Assembly: GCA_038254365.1 (NCBI GenBank)
Contig: JBBSGI010000006.1
Coordinates: 26,922-90,921 of the forward strand
Reading direction: 5' to 3'
Length of the DNA stretch: 64,000 nt
DNA from: JAWWPG01 sp038254365
GTDB lineage: Bacteria; Actinomycetota; Actinomycetes; Propionibacteriales; Nocardioidaceae
The notes below the pieces were generated by a model. The model had not been told where the DNA came from, searched no databases, and worked only from the letters and a program-made list of their open reading frames with translations. The position numbers and the translations under genes were made by a program. The first letter of the stretch is position 1, and each line of letters begins with the position of its first letter. Of this stretch, positions 33,369 through 42,654 are shown piece by piece.

Positions 33369-35165
33369 TCACTTGTAGGCGTTGGCCTGGATCGCGTAAA
33401 GCTCGGCATAGGGACCGCCGGACGCCATCAGGTCCTCGTGGGTGCCGACCTGCACCAGCCGGGAACCTTGCAGGACGACGATCAGGTCGGCCATGCGTAC
33501 GGTGCTGAACCGATGCGAGACCAAGATCGTGATGCCGCCGACCGCACTGCTTCGTGCCGCCTGGGCGTACCGGCTGAACAGCTCATGCTCGGTCTCCGCA
33601 TCCAGGGCGGCCGTGGGCTCGTCGAGGACAAGGAGCAGCGGGCCCTCGCGCATGAAGCCACGCGCCAGGGCGAGCTTCTGCCACTGCCCGAAGCTGACGT
33701 CGACCCCGTCCGGCCAGGTCGCCCCGAGCTGCGTGTCCAGCCCTGAGGCCAAGCTGTCGACAACGTCGCGAGCGCCCGCCTTGTGTACCGCCGCCCGAAC
33801 CGCGTCATCGTCATCGACGTACGGCAGGTCACCGAGACCCACGCTGGTGCGGGCCTCGAACTCGAACCGGTGGAAGTCTTGGAAAGCACCCGAGACCCTG
33901 CTCCGCCACTCGTCGGTGCGTAGCTGGCGCAGCGGTTCGCCGTCGACCAGGATCCGGCCACTGCTCGGCTCGTACAACTTGGCGAGCAGCTTGACCAGGG
34001 AGGACTTGCCGGCCCCGTTCTCCCCGACCACCGCGACGACGGCGCCCGCGGGCAGGTGCACGCTGATGTCGCAGAGGGCGACCGTGCTGGCCCCCGGATA
34101 CGTGAACGAGACCCCCTCGAGACGGATGCCGTCGTGGAGCTCGTGCGGCACCGGGCCGTCGGCGTCCGCGGCCACGGAGGCTGCGTAGTTCTCCAGCCAG
34201 ACGAGTCTGCGTGAGCCGTCCAGCCAGATTCCGCGCAGGAAGCCGACCTCTGTCATCGTGGCCGCGACGTACGACGACAGGCGCGCCCCGGCGGCGAGCA
34301 CGAGCAGCACCTGGCCGGGAGAGCCTCGAAGCCCGGACGCCACGAAGACGACGGCTCCGACGTACCCCGCGCCGAACATCGCCCAGCTCAGCGCATGCCA
34401 GCGTGCGCTGGCCCAGCGCACTGGGGCGACGGTGTCGTACCAGTAGTCCAGCTCACGGCGCCGACGCTCGTCGAGTTGCGGGCTGATCCCGATGACGCGA
34501 ACCTCCTTGCCTGACGCGGCCGTGGTCATCGTGGCGAAGACGTGGGCCGCCAACCGCTGGTGCTCGGCGGCGCGCTCCTCGGCCAGCCGCTCGGCAACCG
34601 GTCTCCGCAGCGCGCTGACGACGGTCGGGACGGCGGCCACGATGAGCAACCCCAGCACCGGATGGATGGACATCAGCAGCGCCATGATGAGCCCGAGCCT
34701 GACCGCCCAGCCGCAGGTCGAGAACAATGACATGTACATGTGGTCGAGGACGAACACCTGGTTGCGGAGGACCGACAGCCGGTCCAGGTATTCCGGGCGT
34801 TCGTGGTGCTCGATCGTCTCCACGGACGCCTGAAGTCCCGCGACGTGGGTCTCCAGGGCGATCGTCACCTTGTCTCGGAACCGCCGGGTGACCCGGGTGG
34901 AGACCAGACGGAGAAGCCAGGTCAGCGTTGCCGACCCGGCCATGCCGAACGCCGAGACCAGCACCATCGTCTTGTCCTTGTCCAGGACACCGTCGGCGAG
35001 CAGCTTGAGCCAGAGTGCGAGTAGCGCGTCCGGAACTGCGGACAGCAAGGACATGGCGAACGCGAACACCAGCAGCCCGGGCTCGTGGGAGTAGCCGAGC
35101 CGGCACAGCCGCCACATGGATGCCAACGCCGGTGGGGCGCCCTCAACGTCAGCTGAGGAGGTCAT
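33369..35165 (-). CDS. ABC exporter half-transporter, degenerate-signature subunit
   Basis: 598 residues. The membrane domain spans about 1-330 with six helices. The nucleotide-binding domain follows: Walker A in VGENGAGKSSLV, Q-loop AFQDFHRFE, Walker B in LLVLDEPTAALDAE and the H-loop in TILVSHRFSTVR. The signature motif is VSFGQWQKLALARG instead of LSGGQ, a departure typical of one subunit in asymmetric heterodimeric exporters. It starts inside the last 17 nt of the other ABC gene. The pair probably exports a peptide or drug; the substrate is unknown. Confidence 0.92.
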   Translation of the reverse strand: MTSSADVEGAPPALASMWRLCRLGYSHEPGLLVFAFAMSLLSAVPDALLALWLKLLADGVLDKDKTMVLVSAFGMAGSATLTWLLRLVSTRVTRRFRDKVTIALETHVAGLQASVETIEHHERPEYLDRLSVLRNQVFVLDHMYMSLFSTCGWAVRLGLIMALLMSIHPVLGLLIVAAVPTVVSALRRPVAERLAEERAAEHQRLAAHVFATMTTAASGKEVRVIGISPQLDERRRRELDYWYDTVAPVRWASARWHALSWAMFGAGYVGAVVFVASGLRGSPGQVLLVLAAGARLSSYVAATMTEVGFLRGIWLDGSRRLVWLENYAASVAADADGPVPHELHDGIRLEGVSFTYPGASTVALCDISVHLPAGAVVAVVGENGAGKSSLVKLLAKLYEPSSGRILVDGEPLRQLRTDEWRSRVSGAFQDFHRFEFEARTSVGLGDLPYVDDDDAVRAAVHKAGARDVVDSLASGLDTQLGATWPDGVDVSFGQWQKLALARGFMREGPLLLVLDEPTAALDAETEHELFSRYAQAARSSAVGGITILVSHRFSTVRMADLIVVLQGSRLVQVGTHEDLMASGGPYAELYAIQANAYK

Positions 35166-36954
35166 AGTCCACCCCCTCCTCGTCGGTGGTGGCTTCGAAC
35201 CGGCTCGCCTGAAGGTCGAACATCAGCCGGTAGCGCCCGTGCCTGGCCATCAGCTCATCGTGGCTGCCGAGTTCGATGACCCGGCCCTGCTCGAGGACCG
35301 CGATCCGGTCGGCGTGCCGCACGGTCGAGAATCGGTGCGAGATGAGGATGGTGGTAACCCCACGAGTCGCCTCGAGGATCCGGTCGAAGATCGCCGCCTC
35401 ACCACGAACGTCGAGCTGAGCGGTCGGCTCGTCGAGCAGCACGAGGCCGGCCCCATGTCGTACGGCGCACAGCGCTCTCGCCAGCGCGACCCGCTGCCAC
35501 TGACCTCCGGACAGGTCGGTGCCTCCGGCGTATCCCTTCGCCAGCGGGGTGCCGAGGTCGGTGATCCCCTCGGCGCCGGCGTCCCGCAACGCCGCCACGA
35601 TGTCGTCGTCGGCTGCGCCCGCCGGTGCCACGTTGTCGCGAAGCGACAGGTCGAAACGGACGAAGTCCTGGAAGACCGCAGTTACCTGTGCTCGCCATGA
35701 CTCGATGTCCAGGTCGCGAATGTTGGTGCCGTCGATCTCGATGGAGCCCGAGTCGGGGTCGTAGAGGCGGCACAGCAGCTTGGCCAGAGTGGTCTTGCCG
35801 GCGCCGTTCTGGCCGACGATGGCCAGCGACGAGCCGGCGGGAACCGTCAGGTCGAGACCGTCATAGATTGGCTTGTGGGAGTTGGGGTAGCTGAAGTTGA
35901 GGTCGCGAATCCTCAGCTCTCGACGCGGTGAGCGCGCGGGTGCTGCCCGAAGTCCGTTGGGCAAGGCGCCGCCTTGCGCCATCGCGGGTCGAAGCCGCAG
36001 CACGGCGGCGACCGGAGCCGCGGCGCCGTCGAGCGCCCAGTTGAGGCCGCCGAAGGCGATCGCGCTCACCCCGACGGCGACCTGGGCGAACACAACGAGC
36101 CGGTCCAACGCCAGGTCTCCGGCGACGGCTGCCGAACCGAGGGCCCAGAACACCAGGGCGTTGGCGGCGACGACCAGGAGGAGTGCGCCGAGAACTGACT
36201 TTTCCCTGAGACGAGTGGCCTTGTACTGCAGCTCGAACAGCTTGCGGCGCCGCGCCGCGAACCGCGCGACCGTCCAGCCTTGCAGACCGAACAGTCGCAG
36301 CTCCTTGGCGGGCGCCGGCTCGACGGCCAGCCGGTAGGCGTAGTCGGCATGTCGCTGGGCGTAGCGCACCGTCTCGGTGTTGCGGTCACGCCAGACCGAG
36401 CTCTCGCGGAGCAGCCAGTGGGTGCTCCCCCAGGCACCCGCGAGCAGCAGCGACGCCCACCACGAGAAGGCGAAGAGGACGACGGCGGAGGCGGCTCCAC
36501 CGACCAGCTCGACGAGACCGCCGGCGATGAAGCCCACGTTCATGAACATCGGCGGCCCGGTCATCCCCAGGTCGAACTCACGCGCGGTTGTCAGGTCACT
36601 CGTCAGCGTCGGATCCTCCAGGTGGCCGATTCCTGGGGGAGACACGCAGGTGACGGCGAGCTCGTCATAGAGCCAGGCGGACATCTTGGACCCGAGGTTC
36701 TCGCTGACCGCCTCGTGCACCGGTGGCAGCACCTGCAGCAGCACGAACGTGATCCCCATGGCGGAGAGGGGTACGGCGAGAGAGCTCTTGTCCTGCAGCC
36801 CGCCGACAACGAAACCCATCGTGATCGCGAAGATCGCCGGCAGCACACCCCGCAGGACGAGCAGCGCCCACCAGGCGGCGGCCAGCCAGGGATCGGCCTT
36901 CGGCAACGCGGCGAAGAACTCCCACTCCGGCCGCCCGCGCGGGGACGCCAGCAT
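35149..36954 (-). CDS. ABC exporter half-transporter, canonical-signature subunit
   Basis: 601 residues with an N-terminal six-helix membrane domain (about 30-320) and a C-terminal ATPase: Walker A GQNGAGKTTLAKLL, Q-loop VFQDFVRFD, signature LSGGQWQRVALARAL, Walker B GLVLLDEPTAQLDVRGE, H-loop TILISHRFSTVR. With the downstream 598-residue partner it forms a two-gene operon with a 17-nt overlap. The QWQ sequence shared by both signature regions is typical of actinobacterial exporters near secondary-metabolite and RiPP genes, but no such genes are nearby. Confidence 0.93.
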   Translation of the reverse strand: MLASPRGRPEWEFFAALPKADPWLAAAWWALLVLRGVLPAIFAITMGFVVGGLQDKSSLAVPLSAMGITFVLLQVLPPVHEAVSENLGSKMSAWLYDELAVTCVSPPGIGHLEDPTLTSDLTTAREFDLGMTGPPMFMNVGFIAGGLVELVGGAASAVVLFAFSWWASLLLAGAWGSTHWLLRESSVWRDRNTETVRYAQRHADYAYRLAVEPAPAKELRLFGLQGWTVARFAARRRKLFELQYKATRLREKSVLGALLLVVAANALVFWALGSAAVAGDLALDRLVVFAQVAVGVSAIAFGGLNWALDGAAAPVAAVLRLRPAMAQGGALPNGLRAAPARSPRRELRIRDLNFSYPNSHKPIYDGLDLTVPAGSSLAIVGQNGAGKTTLAKLLCRLYDPDSGSIEIDGTNIRDLDIESWRAQVTAVFQDFVRFDLSLRDNVAPAGAADDDIVAALRDAGAEGITDLGTPLAKGYAGGTDLSGGQWQRVALARALCAVRHGAGLVLLDEPTAQLDVRGEAAIFDRILEATRGVTTILISHRFSTVRHADRIAVLEQGRVIELGSHDELMARHGRYRLMFDLQASRFEATTDEEGVDYDLLS

Positions 36955-37029
36955 CTGCCCGCCCTTCTGGTTGTCGGGGACGGCTAGCCTCTCATCGCCG
37001 TCAAGTGGCCGTCTTGAGGAATTGGGAGA

Positions 37030-38331
37030 TCAGCTCGGGGAGAGGAAGGCGGCCAGCGCGGCGGCGTACATCGCGGGGTCCAGCGCTCCGCACAGCTCAC
37101 GGGCCGAGTGCATCGACAACGTTGCCGCGCCGAAGTCGACAGTGGTCGCTCCGGTCAGCGCTGCGGTCATCGGGCCGACGGTCGATCCGCAGGGCAGGTC
37201 CGAGCGGCCCACGAACGTCTGGACGGGTACGGCCGCCTGCTCGCAGGCAAGCGCGAACGCCGCGGCACCGCGGCCGTCGGTGGCGTACCGGAGCCGGTTG
37301 TTGATCTTGAGCACCGGCCCGGCGTTGACTGCGATGTGGTGCTGGGGCTCGTGTCGGTCGGCGTAGTTCGGATGCGTGGCATGGGCCATGTCGCCGGAGG
37401 CGATCACTGTGCCGGCCAGGGAACGCAGGTAGTCCTCACGGTCACCGCCACGAGCGGAGACGATGCGCTCGAGTGTCGCGGGCAGCAAGGTCGAGAAGGC
37501 GCCCCGCTCGGACATGCTGCCGTTCTCCTCGTGGTCGAACAGCACCAGGACCGGTACCTGCGGCGTCGCCGGGGGCGTAGATACGGCGGTCGTCAGGGCG
37601 CGAACTCCCGCGTAGCAGGTGGCCAGGTTGTCCAGCCGGGGAGACGCGATCAGCGCCTGGTCCTGGCCGATGCGTCGGGCCGGTGTGAGGTCGTGGGTCA
37701 TCACGTCCCACGCCAGGATGTCGGCGGGGTCGCAGCCCAGCGTTTCGGCCAGCAGCGCCGCGAAGTCCCCGGGCTCGGACCCGACCCCCCAGATCGGTGC
37801 GAGATGCTGCTGCGGGTTGAGCTTCACCCCTGACTCGTTGACGTCGCGGTCCAGGTGGACGGCGAGCTGGGCGACTCGCAGGATCGGGTCTGAGATGACC
37901 AGCAGGTGCTCAGTCGTGCCCGTTTTGTCGCGGACCACCACCCGGCCGGAGAGCCCGAGGTCGCGGTCCAGCCACGAGTTCAGCAGCGGTCCGCCGTACA
38001 CCTCGACACCGAGCAGCTGCCAGCCGGCTCGGGACAGGTTGGGACGGGGTTTGACCCGAAGGTTGGGACTGTCGGTGTGCGCCCCGACGACGCGGAACGG
38101 CGTGGGCGCTGCATCGGCGTACTCAGTGCTCCAGGCGAGCAGGGACCCGCCTCGAACCAGGTAGTAGCGCCCGGCCTCTCGTGGCCAGCGCGCGGTCTCG
38201 TCGATCGGGGTGAAGTGGTGGTCGGCGAGCCGGGCGGCGGCCTCCGCGCACGCGTGGAACGGTGAGGGCGCGGCGTCGAGGAACGCGCACAGGCCGGCCG
38301 CTTCGCGGTCAGGGTCGAAGCTCGAGGACAT
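37030..38331 (-). CDS. apeB: M18 family aminopeptidase
   Basis: 433 residues. M18 enzymes are dodecameric zinc aminopeptidases that remove acidic or hydrophobic N-terminal residues. Metal and catalytic motifs: RVVGAHTDSPNLRVKP (His, Asp), VLVLFDHEENGSMSERGA (Glu-Glu), SGDMAHATHPNYADRHEPQHH, and near the end TVGPMTAALTGATTVDFGAATLSMHSARE (His). Full length. CAGAGT lies 7 nt before the ATG on the minus strand. The permease on the other side is divergent. Confidence 0.95.
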   Translation of the reverse strand: MSSSFDPDREAAGLCAFLDAAPSPFHACAEAAARLADHHFTPIDETARWPREAGRYYLVRGGSLLAWSTEYADAAPTPFRVVGAHTDSPNLRVKPRPNLSRAGWQLLGVEVYGGPLLNSWLDRDLGLSGRVVVRDKTGTTEHLLVISDPILRVAQLAVHLDRDVNESGVKLNPQQHLAPIWGVGSEPGDFAALLAETLGCDPADILAWDVMTHDLTPARRIGQDQALIASPRLDNLATCYAGVRALTTAVSTPPATPQVPVLVLFDHEENGSMSERGAFSTLLPATLERIVSARGGDREDYLRSLAGTVIASGDMAHATHPNYADRHEPQHHIAVNAGPVLKINNRLRYATDGRGAAAFALACEQAAVPVQTFVGRSDLPCGSTVGPMTAALTGATTVDFGAATLSMHSARELCGALDPAMYAAALAAFLSPS

Positions 38332-38408
38332 GGGTGCGACTCTGACAGACGGCGGCGGGGACGGAACCGACGGGGGGCGATCGTCAGCGGGGTGTAGGTT
38401 CGTCCGTC

Positions 38409-39686
38409 GTGCCTGGCCTGGTGGTGTCTCTCGCCTTGCTCGCCATGGTCCTTACGGTCGCCGTGGTCAAGCCGCGGCGCGCGCCGGAGTCTCTCGTCGC
38501 TGCAGCCGCGGCCCTGTTGGTGCTCGGCACCGGAGTCGTCAGCTCGGCGGATGCCGGTGGTGAGCTTCGTCTGCTGGCGCCTGTCCTGGTGTTCCTCGCG
38601 GCGGTCCTGCTGCTCGGTGCCTGCTGCGCCTGGGAGGGCGTGTTCGTGACCTTCGGCGGCTGGTTGGCTCGCTGGCGCATGAGCGGCGGGCGGCTGCTGC
38701 TCGCGGTGGTCGTCGTCGCCGCAGTCGTGACCAGCGTGTTGAGCCTGGACGCCACGGTTGTGCTGCTCACCCCCGTGGTCCTGGCCGCCGCGGGCACGCT
38801 CGGGATGTCGCCGCGCCCCTACGTCTACGCGACCGGCCACGTCGCGAACTCGGGCTCCCTACTGCTCCCGACCGGGAACCTCACCAACCTGCTGGCCCTC
38901 GGCGCGACCGGCCTCACCCTGGTCCATTTTGCCGGGCTGATGCTGCTGCCGTGGCTAGCCGTGCTCGCGGTCGAGTACGGCGTGCTGCGGCTCTTCTTCC
39001 GGAGTGACCTGACCACCTCTGCCGTGTCCGCCGGGGTCAGCGCGCCGGCTCGCTCCGGCGCAGGGGTTGCCGCGGACGGCGCCACGATCCCCACCTTCGC
39101 GTTCGCTGTGCTCGGCCTCACCCTTGCCGGGTTCGTGGTGACCTCGATCGTCGGGTTGCAGCCCTACTGGGCCGCGCTCGCCGGTGCCTTGGTGATGGCG
39201 AGCCACGTGCTCGCGACCCGACACGCGACGCTGCCCCGTCTGCTCCGCGCCGTCGACGCGCCGTTCCTGGTCTTCGTGATGGGCGTCGCCGTCGTCGTCC
39301 GGGCCGCCGTCGAGAACGGCCTCGGCGACGCGTCCGACCGACTGCTTCCCGAGAGCGAGTCCCTCCCGGCGCTGCTGTTGATGGCCGTCGTTGGAGCCCT
39401 GCTGGCCAACGTGGTCAACAACCTGCCTGCCCTGCTCATCCTGCTGCCGACTGCCGGTGCCGTGGGGTCCCTGGCGGTGCTCGCCGTGCTGATCGGCGTC
39501 AATGTCGGTCCGAACCTCAGCTACCCTGGTTCCCTGGCCACGCTGCTGTGGCGGCGCGCCCTGAGCGATCACGGAATGGTGCCGTCGCTGCGACGGTTCA
39601 CTGTCCTCGGCCTGCTCACCGTTCCCCCTTGCCTGGTAGTCGGCGTAGGCGGTCTCTGGTTGAGCGGACAGCTACTGCGAACCTGA
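38409..39686 (+). CDS. ArsB/NhaD/SLC13-type ion permease
   Basis: 425 residues with about 11-12 membrane helices. The transporter signatures of the ion-transporter superfamily are present twice: SVLSLDATVVLLTPVVLAAA and NSGSLLLPTGNLTNLLAL in the first half, LANVVNNLPALLILLPTAG and NVGPNLSYPGSLATLLWRR in the second. These re-entrant loops bind the ion. Arsenite efflux (ArsB), sodium/proton exchange or dicarboxylate uptake are all possible. No ars gene lies nearby, so arsenic is not assumed. The start is GTG 38409. Confidence 0.85.
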   Translation: MPGLVVSLALLAMVLTVAVVKPRRAPESLVAAAAALLVLGTGVVSSADAGGELRLLAPVLVFLAAVLLLGACCAWEGVFVTFGGWLARWRMSGGRLLLAVVVVAAVVTSVLSLDATVVLLTPVVLAAAGTLGMSPRPYVYATGHVANSGSLLLPTGNLTNLLALGATGLTLVHFAGLMLLPWLAVLAVEYGVLRLFFRSDLTTSAVSAGVSAPARSGAGVAADGATIPTFAFAVLGLTLAGFVVTSIVGLQPYWAALAGALVMASHVLATRHATLPRLLRAVDAPFLVFVMGVAVVVRAAVENGLGDASDRLLPESESLPALLLMAVVGALLANVVNNLPALLILLPTAGAVGSLAVLAVLIGVNVGPNLSYPGSLATLLWRRALSDHGMVPSLRRFTVLGLLTVPPCLVVGVGGLWLSGQLLRT

Positions 39687-39773
39687 GGTTGTGACCGTCG
39701 TGACCGTCTGAGCGGGACGCCAGGATCCGGAATGGAGGCTGCGCAACCTCGTCCTCACGCGCTAGCCTGCGGC

Positions 39774-41027
39774 ATGGCCCGACGGATCTTTCTCCACATC
39801 GGCGTGATGAAGTCGGCTACGTCTTACGTTCAGGGGCTGTGCGAGCAGAACCAGGAGCAGCTCGCCGAGGCCGGCCTCTTCTGGTGCCCCGGGGAGCTGC
39901 GCTACCAGGCGGTCAAGGAGGCGCTGGGCCGGACCAGGACCAGCGAGCATCCGGTGATCGGCTGGGCGCCGTTGGTCAGAGACCTGCGCCGCCACTCGGG
40001 CGACGCATTGCTGTCCAACGAGCTGCTCGCGGGGCTGGGGGCCGTGCGAGCCAGGCGCCTGGTCAGGGCTCTGCCCAAGGCCGAGGTGCACGTGATCGTC
40101 ACCGCGCGCGACCCCGCGAAGATCATCCCGTCGCACTGGCAGACGGCGGTCAAGAACGGCAAGACCTGGACATGGTCGCAGTTCGCATCCGCCGTGTGCG
40201 CCGACCCGGCGCACCAGGGTTCCCCGCTCGGGACCGACCCAGCCGGCCACGTGGATGGCGACGAGTCGATGGACGGCTCCGACACGGACGCGCACCAGTG
40301 GTTCTGGCGACGCCACGACCTGCCCTCGATCGTGCAGCGGTGGGCCGGCGTGGTGCCCATGGAGCGCATCACCATCGTCACCGTTCCGGCGGACGCCGGT
40401 GAGATGAAGACCGTGGCCGTTCGATTCGGCTCGGTCCTCGACGTGGACCTCACCGCGCTCGACAATCCCGACGTCAGCCGGAACCCGTCGTTGGGCGCCC
40501 ACTCGGTCGAACTGCTGCGCCGCCTCAACGAGCCCATGGCCAGGCGCGATCTCGACGACGCTGAGCATCGTTTCGAACGGGCGGTGGGCGGTGCCCTGGC
40601 GGTTCGGGCGGGTCTCGAGCCGCAGTTCGCGCTGACAGAGGCTCAGCAGAGGTCGGTGAGACAGCGTGCCCGGACCATGGTCGACGAGATCGCGCGGCTG
40701 GGTCCGCCGGTCGTGGGGGACGTCGCTGACCTGGTCCCCGACGAGATCCCGCCCTCGGGTGCAGTCGACCCCGGTGAGTCAAGTGACACCGACTTGCTGG
40801 CCGCCGCGATGCGGGGCATGGTCGGTCTCTCGCCCAGCTTCAACCGGTTGTGGACGGAGCGCAACGACCTTCGGCGCACGCTGGGCGCGGCACAGGTCAA
40901 GATCGCCAAGTACGACGCCAGGCTCCGCCAGCAGCATGAACAGATCCACACGTTGACCGCAGCGAGACCCTCCGCGCGGCCGACCAGGACCCTAGTCAAC
41001 CGGTTGCGCTCACGCCTGCGACGCTGA
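39774..41027 (+). CDS. Sulfotransferase-like protein with C-terminal coiled coil
   Basis: 417 residues from ATG 39774. The N-terminus IFLHIGVMKSATSYVQGLCEQN resembles the PAPS 5'-phosphosulfate loop (HIGxxKTGTTxxQ), and VIVTARDPAKIIPSHWQTAVKNG resembles the 3'-phosphate motif. LLSNELLAGLG lies between them. The last ~60 residues (SFNRLWTERNDLRRTLGAAQVKIAKYDARLRQQHEQIHTL) form a predicted coiled coil and a basic tail. Similar proteins occur in actinobacterial surface-glycan loci, but no glycosyltransferase is adjacent. The acceptor is unknown. TAGCCT is 5 nt before the ATG. Confidence 0.8.
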   Translation: MARRIFLHIGVMKSATSYVQGLCEQNQEQLAEAGLFWCPGELRYQAVKEALGRTRTSEHPVIGWAPLVRDLRRHSGDALLSNELLAGLGAVRARRLVRALPKAEVHVIVTARDPAKIIPSHWQTAVKNGKTWTWSQFASAVCADPAHQGSPLGTDPAGHVDGDESMDGSDTDAHQWFWRRHDLPSIVQRWAGVVPMERITIVTVPADAGEMKTVAVRFGSVLDVDLTALDNPDVSRNPSLGAHSVELLRRLNEPMARRDLDDAEHRFERAVGGALAVRAGLEPQFALTEAQQRSVRQRARTMVDEIARLGPPVVGDVADLVPDEIPPSGAVDPGESSDTDLLAAAMRGMVGLSPSFNRLWTERNDLRRTLGAAQVKIAKYDARLRQQHEQIHTLTAARPSARPTRTLVNRLRSRLRR

Positions 41028-41029
41028 GG

Positions 41030-42634
41030 TCACCGGGTCTGCGCGGCCAGGTCCTGGATGATACGCCGGCTGGCGAGCCGACCGGGGGACCCGATGACAC
41101 AGCCGCCGGGATGCGTTCCCGACCCGCACTGGTAGTACCCCTCAATGGGCGTGCGGTACTGGCTCCAGCCTGGCGCCGGGCGGAAGAAGTACATCTGGGG
41201 AGCCAGGAACTCGCCGGCGAAGATGTTTCCCTCGCTGAGCCCGGTGACGCGCTCGATGTCGAGGGGGGTGACGATCTCCCGCTGCAGCACCAGGTCCCCA
41301 AAGCCCGGGAAGTGTGACTCCAGCACAGCCTGCACGGTGTCCCCGAACCGATCGCGCTCGCTGTCCCAGTCGGCTCCCTTGAGGTGGTACGGCGCGTACT
41401 GGACGAAGCACGACATGACGTGCTTGCCGGGCGGAGCCATGTCGGGGTCGACGACCGACTGGATGGATGCGTCGATGAACGGCCGCTTGCTGTACCAGCC
41501 GTACTTGGCGTCGTCGAAGGCGCGCTCGAGGTACTCGACGGTGGGGCCGATGTTGATGAACCCGCCGTAGTGGTCGTCGGTGTCGCGCAGCCCCGGGTAG
41601 GTGGGCAAGCCGTCGAGCGCGAAGTTGACCTTGGCCGACGTGCCCTGGAACCGCAGGCGTTGGACGTTGTCGACCAGGTCGGCCGGCAGCTCGCGAGGCT
41701 CCACCAGCTCGAGGAAGGTGCGCCGCGGGTCGAGTGAGGACACCACCACCGGTGCATGAAGCTCGGTCCCGTCCACCAGCGCGACCCCGGTGACCCGGCC
41801 GTCCTTGCGGGTCACCGCCGTCACCGGCGACTCGAGGCGAATCTCTGCGCCGAACGACTCCGCGGCCCGGGCGAGCACCTGGGTGAACCCGCCGTTGCCG
41901 TTCTTGTGCAGGGCCCAGGAGCCGAGGTGTCCGTCGTGCTCGCCGAGCTTGTGGAAGAGCAGCACCAGTCCTGAGCCCGGCGACATCGGGCCGACCTTGG
42001 ACCCGATGATGCTGGAGGAGGCGTGGTATCCCTTGACCGTCTCGTTCTCGAAGTAGTCGTCAAGCCAGTCCGAGGCGCTCCCGGTGAGCAACCGGACGGT
42101 GTCATGGATCGTCTTCTGGTCGATGCCGCCGAGGTGCGAGAGCAGCCACCCGACGTCAGCGACGTCCTCGGGGTCCGTGCCGAAGATGTTCGGTGGCGGG
42201 TTGTCGAACAAGGGGAGGACCGCCTGGCACACCCGGTCGAGGTCGTGGTGGTAGCGGTCGTAGGCGTCGGCGTCGTGCGGCGAGTGACGCTTGATCTCCT
42301 GGATGTTCAGGTCGTGGTCATCGCCCAGGAGGAGGTAGTCGCCGTTTTCTGTCGGATGGAAGGACGACGGCATCATCAACGGCAGGAAGCCGTGCGCCAC
42401 CAAGTCGAGCTCCTGGATGATCTCCGGACGCAGGAGGCTGAGTGCGTAGGAGAACGTCGTGAAATGGAAGCCTGGTCTGAGCTCCTCGGTGATGGCCGCT
42501 CCCCCCACCAGGTGCCGGCGCTCGAGGATGAGTGTCCGCAGGCCCGCCTGGGCCAAGTAGGCGCCGTTGACCAGCCCGTTGTGCCCTCCACCGACCACGA
42601 TGGCGTCATATGAGGAGGTGCCGGGTCCGTTCAT
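41030..42634 (-). CDS. FAD-dependent oxidoreductase, phytoene-desaturase (CrtI)-like
   Basis: 534 residues. The N-terminal FAD-binding fold is AIVVGGGHNGLVNGAYLAQAGLRTLILERRHLVGGAAITEEL, typical of the CrtI/amine-oxidase group. PGFHFTTFSYALSLLRPEI and the C-terminal YYQCGSGTHPGGCVIGSPGRLASRRII (second FAD motif) are also group features. No carotenoid synthase (CrtB/CrtE) is nearby. It forms a close pair with a GcvT-like gene (20 nt apart, same strand) and faces a TetR regulator, so it more likely oxidises a small N-methyl or related compound than a carotenoid. The reaction is inferred. Confidence 0.85.
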   Translation of the reverse strand: MNGPGTSSYDAIVVGGGHNGLVNGAYLAQAGLRTLILERRHLVGGAAITEELRPGFHFTTFSYALSLLRPEIIQELDLVAHGFLPLMMPSSFHPTENGDYLLLGDDHDLNIQEIKRHSPHDADAYDRYHHDLDRVCQAVLPLFDNPPPNIFGTDPEDVADVGWLLSHLGGIDQKTIHDTVRLLTGSASDWLDDYFENETVKGYHASSSIIGSKVGPMSPGSGLVLLFHKLGEHDGHLGSWALHKNGNGGFTQVLARAAESFGAEIRLESPVTAVTRKDGRVTGVALVDGTELHAPVVVSSLDPRRTFLELVEPRELPADLVDNVQRLRFQGTSAKVNFALDGLPTYPGLRDTDDHYGGFINIGPTVEYLERAFDDAKYGWYSKRPFIDASIQSVVDPDMAPPGKHVMSCFVQYAPYHLKGADWDSERDRFGDTVQAVLESHFPGFGDLVLQREIVTPLDIERVTGLSEGNIFAGEFLAPQMYFFRPAPGWSQYRTPIEGYYQCGSGTHPGGCVIGSPGRLASRRIIQDLAAQTR

Positions 42635-42654
42635 GCTGAGCCGTCCATGTCAGG

